NCBI RefSeq assembly: GCF_000682695.1
Contig: NZ_AWFG01000010.1
Location: forward strand, 1-64,000
DNA: 64,000 nt
DNA from: Hyphomonas chukchiensis
Lineage (GTDB): Bacteria; Pseudomonadota; Alphaproteobacteria; Caulobacterales; Hyphomonadaceae
Reading direction: 5' to 3'
The position numbers and the translations under genes were made by a program. Below, piece by piece: positions 48,737 through 57,600 of this stretch (position 1 is the first letter of the stretch; each line of letters opens with the position of its first letter). The notes beneath the pieces were generated by a model. It was not told the DNA's origin and made no database searches. It saw nothing but the letters and a program-made list of their open reading frames with translations.

Positions 48737-50605
48737 CTACTGGCAGGCGAGGCACTCGTCATAATCGGTATTCGGCGTGTCGAGCGTCTGGCCTTCGACA
48801 CGGTCGGAACCGGCAAAGGCGGCGCGCTGCACCGATTTGGAACGGCAGTAGTAAAGCGACTTCAGGCCGCGTTCCCATGCCGTCCAGTGGAGCATGTGCA
48901 GGTCCCACTTGGAGACGTCACCCTTGAGGAACAGGTTCAGCGACTGCGACTGGCAGATATAGGGCGTGCGGTCGGCCGCCAGCTCGATGATCCAGCGCTG
49001 GTCGAGTTCGAAGGCCGTCTTGAAGACGTTCTTCTCGTGCTCGTCGAGGCATTCAAGGTGCTGGACCGAGCCCTCATGCTCGAGGATGGACGTCCAGATC
49101 TCGTCACTGTTGAGCCCCTTTTGCTCGAGCAGGGTTTCGAGCTGCTGGTTCTTCACCGTGAACGAGCCCGACAGGGTCTTGTGCGTGTAGACGTTGGCCG
49201 GGATCGGCTCGATGCCTGCGGATGTGCCGCCGCAGATGATCGAGATCGACGCGGTTGGCGCCACGGCGAGCTTGTGGCTGAAGCGGGCCATCATGCCGAC
49301 ATCGCGGGCATCCTCGCAGGGACCACGTTCCTTGGCGAGCTTGACCGAGGCGGCATCGGCGCCCTGGCGGATGTGCTTGAACATCTTCTCGTTCCACACC
49401 TTGGCCATCGCGCCTTCCATCGACACGTTCATTGACTGGAGGAAGGAGTGGAAGCCCATGAGGCCGAGGCCGACCGAGCGTTCGCGCTTGGCGGAATAGA
49501 CGGCGCGGGCCATTTCCGGCGGGGCGCGCTCGATGAAGTCTTCGAGCACGTTGTCGAGGAAGCGGAAGATGTCTTCGAGGAAGCGCTCTTCCTTCGACCA
49601 TTCCATGAACTTCTCGGCATTGACCGAGGAGAGGCAGCAGACCGCCGTACGGTCCTGTCCGCGATGGTCGACGCCGGTTGGCAACGTGATCTCGGAGCAG
49701 AGATTCGACTGGGTGACCTTGAGGCCGAGCTTGCGCTGGTGGGCAGGCATCGAGTTGTTCACGGTATCGGTGAACAGGAGGTAGGGCTCGCCGGTCTGCA
49801 TGCGCAGCTCGAGGATTTTCTGCCAGAGCTTGCGGGCATTGATCGTGCGCAGGACTTCGCCCGATTTCGGGCTGACCAGACCATAGTCCTCATCATTGCG
49901 GACGGCTTCCATGAAGTCGTCGGTGATATTGATCCCGTGGTGCAGGTTGAGGCTCTTGCGGTTGAAGTCGCCGGACGCCTTGCGGATTTCGAGGAATTCC
50001 TCGATTTCCGGGTGGTGCACGTCGATATAGCAGGCAGCCGAGCCGCGGCGCAGGGAGCCCTGGCTGATCGCGAGCGTCAGCGAATCCATCACGCGGATGA
50101 AGGGAATGATGCCGGACGTCTGACCGTTCTGGCCGACCTTTTCACCGATGGAGCGGACATTGCCCCAATAGGTGCCGATGCCGCCGCCATTGGAGGCGAG
50201 CCAGACATTCTCGGTCCAGGTCTCGACGATATCGTCAAGCGAATCGCCGACCTGGTTGAGGAAGCAGGAAATCGGCAGGCCGCGCGCAGCGCCGCCATTC
50301 GAGAGAACCGGCGTCGACGGCATGAACCAGAGCTTGGACATGTAGTCGTAAAGGCGCTGGGCGTGCTCGGCATCGTCGGCGAAGGCCAGCGACACGCGGG
50401 CGAACATGTCTTGATACGACTCACCGGGCAGCAGGTAGCGGTCGCGCAGGGTCGTCTTGCCGAACTCGGTCAGCAGGGCGTCGCGCGACGGATCCGTCTG
50501 CACGGGCGCGCCTTCGACCACGCGCAAAACCGCCTCGGCACCGGCTTTCGGCTTGCCTTTACGGGGCGAATTTTTGGTCACAGACTTGGCCTCGGATGCA
50601 GACAT
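48737..50605 (-). CDS. nrdA: Ribonucleotide reductase alpha subunit (class Ia) without ATP-cone
   Basis: A 622-residue catalytic subunit that reduces NDPs to dNDPs. Key parts are STPVLSNGG-x-RGLPISCFLNQVGDS, the loop motif GNVRSIGEKVGQ, ACYIDVHHPEIEEFLEIRK, and the radical-site MNQ/LCSEITLPTG region. The C-terminal redox Cys pair is CLACQ. The N-terminal regulatory ATP-cone of E. coli NrdA (about 90 residues) is missing, which explains the shorter length. dATP overall inhibition is therefore probably lost or works differently. GGAGGG precedes the ATG. NrdR boxes and a CtrA-type motif lie upstream. Confidence 0.95.
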   Translation of the reverse strand: MSASEAKSVTKNSPRKGKPKAGAEAVLRVVEGAPVQTDPSRDALLTEFGKTTLRDRYLLPGESYQDMFARVSLAFADDAEHAQRLYDYMSKLWFMPSTPVLSNGGAARGLPISCFLNQVGDSLDDIVETWTENVWLASNGGGIGTYWGNVRSIGEKVGQNGQTSGIIPFIRVMDSLTLAISQGSLRRGSAACYIDVHHPEIEEFLEIRKASGDFNRKSLNLHHGINITDDFMEAVRNDEDYGLVSPKSGEVLRTINARKLWQKILELRMQTGEPYLLFTDTVNNSMPAHQRKLGLKVTQSNLCSEITLPTGVDHRGQDRTAVCCLSSVNAEKFMEWSKEERFLEDIFRFLDNVLEDFIERAPPEMARAVYSAKRERSVGLGLMGFHSFLQSMNVSMEGAMAKVWNEKMFKHIRQGADAASVKLAKERGPCEDARDVGMMARFSHKLAVAPTASISIICGGTSAGIEPIPANVYTHKTLSGSFTVKNQQLETLLEQKGLNSDEIWTSILEHEGSVQHLECLDEHEKNVFKTAFELDQRWIIELAADRTPYICQSQSLNLFLKGDVSKWDLHMLHWTAWERGLKSLYYCRSKSVQRAAFAGSDRVEGQTLDTPNTDYDECLACQ

Positions 50606-50653
50606 GTGCAGCCCTCCAGTTTCGTTGTTAAATATAGGAACTGAAGCCCCCGG

Positions 50654-50700
50654 TTGCCAGATATGGCGCCCAACTTCTCTCCTGACACTACATATAGTGT
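50654..50700. promoter_or_regulatory. NrdR box pair upstream of nrdA
   Basis: ACACTACATATAGTGT (50685-50700) is a perfect palindromic match to the NrdR consensus. A weaker site, TTGCCAGATATGGCGC (50654-50669), lies exactly 31 bases away centre to centre, the usual three-turn spacing of NrdR box pairs. The start codon is about 50-80 bases downstream. Confidence 0.85.
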
Positions 50701-50765
50701 CCGAAGGTTAACGGTCGGTCAACGGGACAATTCTCAAAAGTGTCAAATTTGGCGTGGAATTCGGG

Positions 50766-50780
50766 TTAATCAAACGTTAA
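50766..50780. promoter_or_regulatory. CtrA-type TTAA-N7-TTAA motif upstream of nrdA
   Basis: TTAA at 50766-50769 and at 50777-50780, seven bases apart, form the CtrA full-site pattern. It lies about 160 bases from the nrdA start, which suggests cell-cycle control of dNTP synthesis; this is inference. The remaining gap to 51027 shows no gene. Confidence 0.4.
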
Positions 50781-51027
50781 CGCGGGGCCGGATCACCCGT
50801 CCCAAAAGGCGAATTGCGCCACTGCTTATTCGTGCAGCAGGCGACCCTCTGGGTCAATCCGGAAATCGGGGAAAAAGGCGGAGACAGGCGAACGACCCGG
50901 GCGGAACTCGTTGGGGCTGCTTCGTTCCCGATCTGACCCGATTGGCGAATGGCCCGTCCGCCACCTGCCTCCTCCGGGCTATATGCGCGGAGAGACAGCG
51001 AATCGCAAGGGCGGGGATGAGTCGGTT

Positions 51028-51405
51028 TCAGGTATCCCCAAGAATCGCGCGCTCTTCGGGAGAGAATGTGCGGGCCCGCGAGAGGAAGCGCTGCTCGCGG
51101 CCATTGTCGAGCGAAAACATGCCGCCACGGCCCGGCACGACATCCAGGATGAGCTGGGTATGCCGCCAGGCGTCGAACTGGCTGGACGATATATAGACGG
51201 GCACACCGTCGACGGTGCTGAGGCAGATGTCGACGTCGCCAAGATGGAACTCGCCCGCCGGGTAGCACATGGGGCTCGACCCGTCGCAGCAGCCGCCCGA
51301 CTGATGGAAGATGATGTCGGGATGATCCTTGCGAATCTCCGCAATGAGCCGCAGCGCCGCCGGGGTGGCGGTGACGCGTGGCGGGATGGTCTGGGCGTCG
51401 GTCAT
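51028..51405 (-). CDS. DUF779 protein, aldehyde-dehydrogenase partner
   Basis: A 125-residue cytoplasmic protein with the DUF779 signature: ITAEIRK-like helix, then DIIFHQSGGCCDGSSPMCYPAGEF with conserved Cys residues, and VPVYISSSQFDAWRHTQLILDVVPGRGGMFSLDNG. The family is regularly encoded beside aldehyde dehydrogenases of acetaldehyde or ethanol metabolism, as here. Its biochemical role is unknown, but the Cys cluster suggests a metal or redox function. GGAGG precedes the ATG. Two hairpins separate it from the dehydrogenase gene upstream. Confidence 0.88.
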   Translation of the reverse strand: MTDAQTIPPRVTATPAALRLIAEIRKDHPDIIFHQSGGCCDGSSPMCYPAGEFHLGDVDICLSTVDGVPVYISSSQFDAWRHTQLILDVVPGRGGMFSLDNGREQRFLSRARTFSPEERAILGDT

Positions 51406-51444
51406 GCGACCTCCGGTTTCCGGCACCTGGTAAAGCCTGGGCGT

Positions 51445-51512
51445 GTTCCGGCGCGCGACAGGGAGGCATGCGCGCCGGAACCGCTTATCGGCCTGAAGGG
51501 GCGCCTTCAGGC
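51445..51512 (-). other. Two strong hairpins between the aldehyde dehydrogenase and DUF779 genes
   Basis: GCCTGAAGG/CCTTCAGGC (51491-51512, loop of four) follows the dehydrogenase stop at once. A perfect twelve-base stem GTTCCGGCGCGC/GCGCGCCGGAAC (51445-51481, loop of thirteen) comes next. Neither has a U-tract, so they more likely set mRNA processing or stability than full termination. Confidence 0.65.
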
Positions 51513-51514
51513 GA

Positions 51515-53038
51515 TCAAAAGAAGCCGAGCTTTTGCGGGGCATAGCTGACCAGCATGTTCTTGGTCTGCTGGTAGTGATCCAGCATCTTCGAATGATTCT
51601 CGCGGCCGATGCCCGACTGCTTGTACCCGCCAAAGGCCGCATGGGCCGGATAGGCGTGGTAGCAATTGGTCCACACGCGGCCCGCCTGAATGGCACGGCC
51701 GAAGCGGTAACAAGTGTTCGCGTCGCGGCTCCAGACACCGGCGCCGAGGCCGTAGAGCGTGTCATTGGCGATGGCGAGGGCTTCGGCGTCATCTTTGAAC
51801 GTGGTGACCGAGACGACCGGGCCGAAGATCTCTTCCTGGAAGACGCGCATCTTGTTGTGGCCTTTGAGGACCGTCGGCTGGACGTAGTAGCCGCCTGCAA
51901 GGTCGCCGCCATGGTCGACAGCGGCGCCGCCGATAAGGACTTCAGCGCCCTCCTGACGGCCAATGTCGAAATAGGAGAGGATCTTCTCTTTCTGCTCGGA
52001 GGAGGCCTGCGCGCCGACCATGGTGGACGGATCGAGCGGGTTGCCGAGCTTGATGGCCGCGACGCGCTTCAGGGCCCGTTCCATGAAGCGGTCATAGATA
52101 GACTCGTGGATCAGGGCGCGCGACGGACAGGTGCAGACCTCGCCCTGGTTCAAGGCGAACATGACGAAGCCTTCGATGGCCTTGTCGAGATAGTCGTCAT
52201 CCTCGCGCATGACGTCAGCGAAGAAGATGTTCGGCGACTTGCCGCCGAGTTCAAGCGTGACCGGGATGATGTTCTCGGAGGCGTATTGCATGATCAGGCG
52301 CCCGGTCGTTGTCTCGCCGGTGAAGGCGATCTTGGCGATGCGCTTGCTGGAGGCGAGCGGCTTGCCGGCCTCGAGGCCAAAGCCGTTGACGATGTTCAGC
52401 ACCCCGGGCGGCAGGATGTCCGCGATCAGCTCGGCAAAGACGAGAATCGAGGCGGGCGTCTGTTCGGCGGGCTTCAGCACGACGCAGTTACCGGCAGCGA
52501 GCGCCGGGGCGAGTTTCCACACAGCCATCAGCAGGGGGAAGTTCCACGGGATGATCTGGCCCACGACGCCGAGTGGCTCATGGAAGTGATAGGCGACCGT
52601 GTCATGATCGATCTCGCTGATGCCGCCTTCCTGCGCGCGGATGCAGCCGGCGAAATAGCGGAAGTGATCGACTGCGAGTGGCATGTCGGCGGCCATGGTT
52701 TCGCGGATGGGCTTGCCATTGTCCCAGGTCTCGCAGGTGGCGAGGAGTTCGAGGTTTTCCTCCATGCGGTCCGCGATACGGTTGAGCATCAGGGCGCGTT
52801 CGGCAACCGAGGTCTTGCCCCAGGCGTCTTTCGCGGCATGGGCAGCGTCGAGAGCGAGTTCGATGTCTGACGCATCCGACCGCGCGATGGCGCAGATCGT
52901 CTGGCCCGTGATGGGCGACGGATTGTCGAAATAGCGCCCGGCCCTGGGGGCGACAAACTTGCCGCCGATGAAATTGTCGTAACGCTCCTTGAACGGAGAC
53001 GTCATTGTCGTGGAATCGAGAAACTGGGTGTCGGCCAT
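51515..53038 (-). CDS. NAD-dependent aldehyde dehydrogenase (acetaldehyde type)
   Basis: A 507-residue enzyme of the aldehyde dehydrogenase superfamily. [37 protein letters not shown] is the NAD-binding part. The catalytic Glu is in [13 protein letters not shown] and the catalytic Cys in [13 protein letters not shown]. The C terminus [37 protein letters not shown] is typical of the AldB/ExaC group. It oxidises acetaldehyde or similar to the acid. GAGGAAA precedes the ATG at 53038. The gene is flanked by DUF779 downstream and an AcoR-like regulator upstream. Confidence 0.96.
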   Translation of the reverse strand: MADTQFLDSTTMTSPFKERYDNFIGGKFVAPRAGRYFDNPSPITGQTICAIARSDASDIELALDAAHAAKDAWGKTSVAERALMLNRIADRMEENLELLATCETWDNGKPIRETMAADMPLAVDHFRYFAGCIRAQEGGISEIDHDTVAYHFHEPLGVVGQIIPWNFPLLMAVWKLAPALAAGNCVVLKPAEQTPASILVFAELIADILPPGVLNIVNGFGLEAGKPLASSKRIAKIAFTGETTTGRLIMQYASENIIPVTLELGGKSPNIFFADVMREDDDYLDKAIEGFVMFALNQGEVCTCPSRALIHESIYDRFMERALKRVAAIKLGNPLDPSTMVGAQASSEQKEKILSYFDIGRQEGAEVLIGGAAVDHGGDLAGGYYVQPTVLKGHNKMRVFQEEIFGPVVSVTTFKDDAEALAIANDTLYGLGAGVWSRDANTCYRFGRAIQAGRVWTNCYHAYPAHAAFGGYKQSGIGRENHSKMLDHYQQTKNMLVSYAPQKLGFF

Positions 53039-53181
53039 GCTGATATTTCCTCCATTGGCTTCTTCGTCGTGATGCGAAGACTGGAGGCAAACATTGTCCC
53101 GAACGGACGTGCTGTCAGGTGGGGCGAAACGGGGAGCGGTGGCCAAGTGTCTCAGAACTGAGACAGGTTGCGCCAGAAACG

Positions 53182-54171
53182 TCAATCCGTGCTGAGGCCC
53201 AGCCGGTCCATGCGGCGATAGAGCGTGGCGCGGCTGATGCCGAGGGCGCGCGCGGCGGCGGCCATGTTGCCGTCTGCGCGGGCAATGGCGCGCTTCAGCT
53301 CGCGCCGTTCAGCGCTGTCGAGACCCACGCCGCGCTGGTCGGAATCGCCGAAAATGTCGCCGGCGGGGCGCGGGGTGGCGAAGGCGCCCTGGCCAAGATT
53401 ATAGGCCTGCCGGGCCGCGCGGGTGGCACCGATGACGAGGTCGTCGCCATTGACGGCGAAGAGGACGGCGCCGCGCTGGCCATCGCCCTGCCCGCGCACG
53501 ATGCGCTGGCCGGCAAAGGCGCTCTGGAAATGATCCGCTTCGATCTGGCGTGCGGCGTCGGCCACGGTCTGCGCGATCAGTGTGGCAAAGGGCTGGGTCA
53601 GGTCTGAGCGGCAGGAGGAGACATCAAGCACGGCGGCGAGTTCGCCATGCTCGTCGAACACGGGCGCACCCATGCAGGTCATCACCGTGTTGCTGTCGTG
53701 GAAGTGCTGGTCGCGATAGATGGTGACAACCCGTTCCTCGGCAATGCAGGTGCCGATGCCGTTTGTGCCCTGCGTGGCTTCGGACCAGTCGGCGCCCTGC
53801 CAGAGCCCGGCGGAGCGGAACATCTTTTCATCCGAGCCGGGTGCGCGCTGGTCAAGCACGATGCCGCCGGTGTCGCAGAGAAGGATGCTGCAGCCCGCAA
53901 GGCCGAGACTGGCATGGAGACGGTCCATGACCGGATTGGAAATGGCAAGCATGCGGCCGAGGACGTCGCGGCGCTCTGCGAGGGCCGCTTCGTCAATTCG
54001 GACATCCCTGTGCGGGGCATCGGGCGCGAGGCCGTGCGTGGTGAGGGAGCGGGCCCAAGAGGCGGCAATGGCGGACTTGGCTGCGGCACTTCTTGAGAGC
54101 GCGATCTGGCGCACATGGTCCGCATGCGCCCCGGTGGGCACGGTTGCGGACGGATCAGGCTTGCTCTCCAT
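53182..54171 (-). CDS. AcoR-like regulator: GAF plus Fis-type HTH, no AAA+ domain
   Basis: A 329-residue transcription regulator. The N-terminal part has [31 protein letters not shown] as in AcoR, followed by a GAF domain with [44 protein letters not shown] and [21 protein letters not shown]. The C-terminal Fis-like helix-turn-helix is [36 protein letters not shown]. The sigma-54-interacting AAA+ module (GAFTGA, Walker motifs) of true AcoR is absent. It probably acts as a sigma-70-type regulator of the aldehyde dehydrogenase operon in response to the aldehyde or acetoin. Confidence 0.9.
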   Translation of the reverse strand: MESKPDPSATVPTGAHADHVRQIALSRSAAAKSAIAASWARSLTTHGLAPDAPHRDVRIDEAALAERRDVLGRMLAISNPVMDRLHASLGLAGCSILLCDTGGIVLDQRAPGSDEKMFRSAGLWQGADWSEATQGTNGIGTCIAEERVVTIYRDQHFHDSNTVMTCMGAPVFDEHGELAAVLDVSSCRSDLTQPFATLIAQTVADAARQIEADHFQSAFAGQRIVRGQGDGQRGAVLFAVNGDDLVIGATRAARQAYNLGQGAFATPRPAGDIFGDSDQRGVGLDSAERRELKRAIARADGNMAAAARALGISRATLYRRMDRLGLSTD

Positions 54172-54294
54172 GGGCAGAGCCTAGCACGCGGCATCGCGGC
54201 CTCAAAGTGGGCAAGACATGCCCCGTTTTTGAGTTGTCCGGGGCAAAGCCTGCTGGTAGGTCTCGCTCTCGCGAAAAACCAGAAGGGGGAAGCG

Positions 54295-56382
54295 ATGACA
54301 TTCCGACACATCTTGTTGGCAGGCGTCTCTGTCATGTTGGCGGCAGGCAGCGCCGTGGCGAAAGAGGACGAGGCCCCATCCCGGCGCTTCACCGCAGACC
54401 GCGTGTTCGACATGGAATACGCGACCGACCCGCAGGTCTCCCCCGATGGCAAGAGCATTGTCTATGTGCGCCATTCGATGGACCGGATGACCGACAAGGA
54501 CACTGGCCAGATCTGGATGATCGACCTTGCGACAGGTTCCAACCGTCCTCTGGTAAATGGCGGCACGGGCGCATCGTCGCCGCGCTGGTCGCCGGACGGC
54601 ACACGCCTCATCTATGCGACCGCAACCGACGGCAAGCCGGAAGTGCGCCTGCTTTATCTCGACAGCGGACGGAGCTTCCCGCTGGCCCAGTTCCTGGAAG
54701 GCCCGTCAGAGGCGGTGTGGTCGCCAGACGGCAAGCATGTGGCGTTCAGCATGTTCGTGAAGGGCGAGGCGCCGAGCTTCGCCAAGGCGCCAACGCCGCC
54801 GGAAGGCGCGACATGGAATGACGGCGTCAAGGTGATCGACAAGCTGACGTTCCGTTTCGATGGCGCAGGCTATCTGGAAGACGGCGCGACGCAGGTGTTC
54901 GTATTGCCGGTCGATGGCGGGACGCCGCGTCAGGTGACGTTTGGCGACGCTGACATGCAGAGCCCGGAATGGCTGGACAATGACACGCTGCTCGTTTCGG
55001 GCAACACGGCCGACGACCGCGATCTCGACCCCGTCGAAAGCGAGATTTATGCGGTGGAGCTGTCTGACCTGTCGATCAAGCCGCTGACGACGCGTGACGG
55101 GCCGGACATGTCGCCCGTTGTTTCGCCAGACGGCAATACGATTGCCTATCGCGGATTTGACGACAAGACGCTCTCCTACCAGCAGGCCGACCTTTACCTG
55201 ATGAATGCGGACGGCTCGAACCAGCGTCCGCTGGCGGCAGACTTTGCCGGCGAATTTGGCGAGACGGTCTGGGCGCCTGACGGCAAGAGCCTTTACAGCC
55301 TGTCGGAAGACCATGGCGTGCTGTCGGTATATCAGATCGACCTCAAGGGCAACGTATCTCAAGTGGTAACGGGGCTTGGCGGCGCGTCAATCGGGCGCCC
55401 CTATGCCGAAGGGAGCTTCTCGGTGAGCGGCGGCAAGAAACCTGTGATCGCCTATACGGCCGGCTTCATGGACAAGCCTTCGGAAATCGGGGTGATCGGC
55501 GCAAATGGCAAGGATGCCAAAGTGCTGACCGATCTCAATGCGGATGTTCTGCCCTATCTCGACATGGCGAAAATCGAGGAAGTGAAGGTCAGCTCGAAAC
55601 ATGACGGCAAGGAGATCGAGGCATGGGTTGCCCTGCCGCCGGACTTCAAGGCCGATGGCAGCTTCCCGCTGATCCTGGAAATCCATGGCGGGCCCTATTC
55701 GATGTACGGGCCGTTCTTCGCAAGCGAGATCCAGCGCTATGCGGCGGAAGGCTATGTCACGATCTGGTCGAACCCGCGCGGGTCGACAGGCTATGGCGAG
55801 GATTTCGCGCTGGAGATCGACCAGGCCTATCCGGGCCATGACTATGATGACCTGATGACGGTCGTCGACGAGATGGTGGCGCGCAAATATGCCGACCCGG
55901 ACCGCCTGTTCGTGACGGGCGGATCAGGGGGCGGTATCCTGACGGCGTGGATCGTGACGCAGACGGATAGGTTCAAGGCGGCCGCGTCGGTCAAGCCGGT
56001 GATCAACTGGATGACGATGGCACTTGCCGGCGATATCGCTCAGGTCGTGCGGCGCCACTGGATACGTGCCGAGCCATGGTCTGACCCGGAAGCCTTCCTG
56101 AAGCATTCGCCGATCCGTTTCGTCGACAAGGTGGTGACACCGACGATGATCATGGTGGGGGAAGAGGATTACCGCACGCCTGCCTGGGAAGCAGAGCAGT
56201 TCTATACGGCGCTGAAGATGCGCGGTGTGGATACGGTTTATGTAAGAGTGCCGGGATCACCGCACTATATTGCTTCGCGCCCGAGCCGCCTGATTGCCAA
56301 GACGGATAATATCATGGGCTGGTTTGCGAAATATGATCCTGCGAAGAAGGACGAGGCTGACGAAAAAGCCGGGGACGAATAA
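54295..56382 (+). CDS. Secreted S9-family prolyl oligopeptidase-like peptidase
   Basis: A 695-residue serine peptidase with a signal peptide (MTFRHILLAGVSVMLAAGSAVA). A seven-bladed beta-propeller with repeated PQVSPDGKSIVYV-type blades (SPRWSPDGTRLIYA, AVWSPDGKHVAFSMF) precedes the hydrolase domain. The nucleophile is in FVTGGSGGGILTAWIV, the Asp in MVGEEDYRTPAW and the His in GSPHYIASRP. The class is the S9 acylaminoacyl/alanyl dipeptidyl peptidase type, acting in the periplasm. AGAAGGGGGA precedes the ATG at 54295. It is divergent from the AcoR-like gene. Confidence 0.94.
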   Translation: MTFRHILLAGVSVMLAAGSAVAKEDEAPSRRFTADRVFDMEYATDPQVSPDGKSIVYVRHSMDRMTDKDTGQIWMIDLATGSNRPLVNGGTGASSPRWSPDGTRLIYATATDGKPEVRLLYLDSGRSFPLAQFLEGPSEAVWSPDGKHVAFSMFVKGEAPSFAKAPTPPEGATWNDGVKVIDKLTFRFDGAGYLEDGATQVFVLPVDGGTPRQVTFGDADMQSPEWLDNDTLLVSGNTADDRDLDPVESEIYAVELSDLSIKPLTTRDGPDMSPVVSPDGNTIAYRGFDDKTLSYQQADLYLMNADGSNQRPLAADFAGEFGETVWAPDGKSLYSLSEDHGVLSVYQIDLKGNVSQVVTGLGGASIGRPYAEGSFSVSGGKKPVIAYTAGFMDKPSEIGVIGANGKDAKVLTDLNADVLPYLDMAKIEEVKVSSKHDGKEIEAWVALPPDFKADGSFPLILEIHGGPYSMYGPFFASEIQRYAAEGYVTIWSNPRGSTGYGEDFALEIDQAYPGHDYDDLMTVVDEMVARKYADPDRLFVTGGSGGGILTAWIVTQTDRFKAAASVKPVINWMTMALAGDIAQVVRRHWIRAEPWSDPEAFLKHSPIRFVDKVVTPTMIMVGEEDYRTPAWEAEQFYTALKMRGVDTVYVRVPGSPHYIASRPSRLIAKTDNIMGWFAKYDPAKKDEADEKAGDE

Positions 56383-56390
56383 TCCCCGGC
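56363..56390 (-). terminator. Intrinsic terminator of the small minus-strand operon
   Basis: On the minus strand GCCGGGGA (56390-56383) pairs with TCCCCGGC (56375-56368) around a seven-base loop and is followed by TTTTT. The stem covers the stop codon of the convergent S9 peptidase gene. Confidence 0.8.
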
Positions 56391-56394
56391 TGGA

Positions 56395-56619
56395 TCAGCG
56401 GCCGGTCTTGCGACGGGTGCGGGCGGGAACTAGGGCACGTTCCTGCTTGCGCGCGATGAGGGCTGCAAAAAGGCCCATGACGGCTTCCTGCATGATCTCA
56501 TCGGTCATCGTCTTGAGACGCAGATCGATATGATTGGTCAGGCGCTGGACACCGTTACGGGCCAGAAGGTCGACGCCGCGCTTGCGCTTGGGGCTGGATT
56601 TAGTCGGCTGGCGATTCAT
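56395..56619 (-). CDS. Small basic protein of unknown function
   Basis: A 74-residue protein with a Lys/Arg-rich N terminus (PTKSSPKRKRG), a helical centre (RLTNHIDLRLKTMTDEIMQEAVMGLFAALIARKQE) and a basic tail ending RTRRKTGR. The charge suggests nucleic-acid binding, but no family is recognised. GAGG precedes the ATG. Its start overlaps the end of the small membrane-protein gene by 20 bases, and a terminator follows immediately, which supports it as a real operon member. Confidence 0.65.
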   Translation of the reverse strand: MNRQPTKSSPKRKRGVDLLARNGVQRLTNHIDLRLKTMTDEIMQEAVMGLFAALIARKQERALVPARTRRKTGR

Positions 56620-56782
56620 CTTTGGTCCTCGTCTTTGCGACCCCGGTAATTATGCCGAGGCCAATGAGAATAACGGAACAGATACCGATCCAGATAAGCG
56701 CCACGCCGAGCATGAATGCGCCATAGGCCAGGCCAGCGATAAGTATGATGAAGCCGATGAGATAGAGCGCAAAAGAGGACAT
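56600..56782 (-). CDS. Small two-helix membrane protein
   Basis: A 60-residue protein with two hydrophobic segments (FALYLIGFIILIAGLAYGAFMLGV and LIWIGICSVILIGLGIITGV) and a charged tail. The GLAYGAF-like turn and the size resemble small stress-induced membrane proteins, but no specific family is claimed. The ATG at 56782 follows GAAGGTA. An EcfG-like promoter lies 37 bases upstream. It overlaps the basic-protein gene at 56619. Confidence 0.7.
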   Translation of the reverse strand: MSSFALYLIGFIILIAGLAYGAFMLGVALIWIGICSVILIGLGIITGVAKTRTKDESPAD

Positions 56783-56818
56783 GGGGAATACCTTCGGGTC
56801 TGACTGTACTGATGGCAT

Positions 56819-56843
56819 AACTCCAGTCAGACGCCCCGGTTCC
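56819..56843 (-). promoter_or_regulatory. EcfG-like promoter of the small membrane-protein operon
   Basis: On the minus strand GGAAC (56843-56839), a 16-base spacer and AGTT (56822-56819) fit the EcfG pattern except for C to A in the first -10 base. The start codon lies 36 bases downstream. Confidence 0.5.
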
Positions 56844-56863
56844 CCGCCTGCACGGATATCCTC

Positions 56864-57487
56864 CTAGTGCGCCCCTAACCCGCCGGAAGTCATGATGGGC
56901 CATAGGGTGGCGAGTAGCAGCAGCGCGGCGGTGATATTGAAGGCGCGCAGCCGCGCCGGCCGGTTGAGGAAGCGGCGCACCTGCGTTCCCAGGACGGCCC
57001 AGGTGGACGTGCTGACAAGGCCGACCATGGCGAACACTGTCACCATGATGCCGAGGCTGACCAACGGGTGGTCTGGCAGGGTGTAGGCGCTGATCGCTGT
57101 GAGAACCATGGCCCAGGCCTTTGGATTGACCCATTGAAACGCAGCCGCCTGAAGGAAGCTGAACGGCTTGCCGGTCGCTTCGCCCTGCCCGGCTTCCGGC
57201 GGCGGCGCGGCATTTGCGATCTTCCAGGCCAGATAGAGAAGATAGACGGCACTGACTGTCTTCAGGACGACGAGCGCAAAGGGAAAGGCTTCGAACACCC
57301 GCGCGAGCCCAAGGCCGACCAGAACGATCATGATGGCAAGGCCGACAATGATGCCGCTCATGTGTGGCAGGGTGCGCTTCAGCCCGAAATTCGTGCCGGA
57401 CGCCATGAGCAATAGATTGTTCGGCCCCGGTGTGATCGAGGTGATGAACGCGAAGGCCATAAGGGCGAGAAGGAGCTGTATGGGCAT
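56864..57487 (-). CDS. LysE-family amino-acid exporter
   Basis: A 207-residue six-helix exporter of the LysE/RhtB superfamily. The signature is AFAFITSITPGPNNLLLMASGTNFGLKRTLPHMSGI, with FLQAAAFQWVNPKAWAMVLTAISAY in the middle. It should expel an amino acid or related metabolite. The ATG at 57487 begins the conserved N terminus. It is divergent from an Lrp/AsnC regulator, the usual arrangement when the regulator controls the exporter. Confidence 0.94.
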   Translation of the reverse strand: MPIQLLLALMAFAFITSITPGPNNLLLMASGTNFGLKRTLPHMSGIIVGLAIMIVLVGLGLARVFEAFPFALVVLKTVSAVYLLYLAWKIANAAPPPEAGQGEATGKPFSFLQAAAFQWVNPKAWAMVLTAISAYTLPDHPLVSLGIMVTVFAMVGLVSTSTWAVLGTQVRRFLNRPARLRAFNITAALLLLATLWPIMTSGGLGAH

Positions 57488-57492
57488 GATGC

Positions 57493-57600
57493 CGCAATAA
57501 TATGCGATATACGGCGCAATGTGCTTGTGTTTTGGGGCGCGTAAACAGTATTTATGCAATCCATGAGCGATATGGACACCATAAACCGCAATATATTGCG
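57493..57600. promoter_or_regulatory. Two CGCAAT-type palindromes in the LysE-Lrp divergent region
   Basis: CGCAATAATATGCG (57493-57506) and the perfect palindrome CGCAATATATTGCG (57587-57600) are 94 bases apart, about nine helical turns. The first lies just outside the exporter start and the second inside the regulator's coding start. They are candidate Lrp-type operators for wrapping or autoregulation. Confidence 0.55.

Noticed and set aside
49448-50644. 398-codon plus-strand frame opposite nrdA
   Set aside because: It is a GC-driven shadow of nrdA with no motif and no ribosome binding site.
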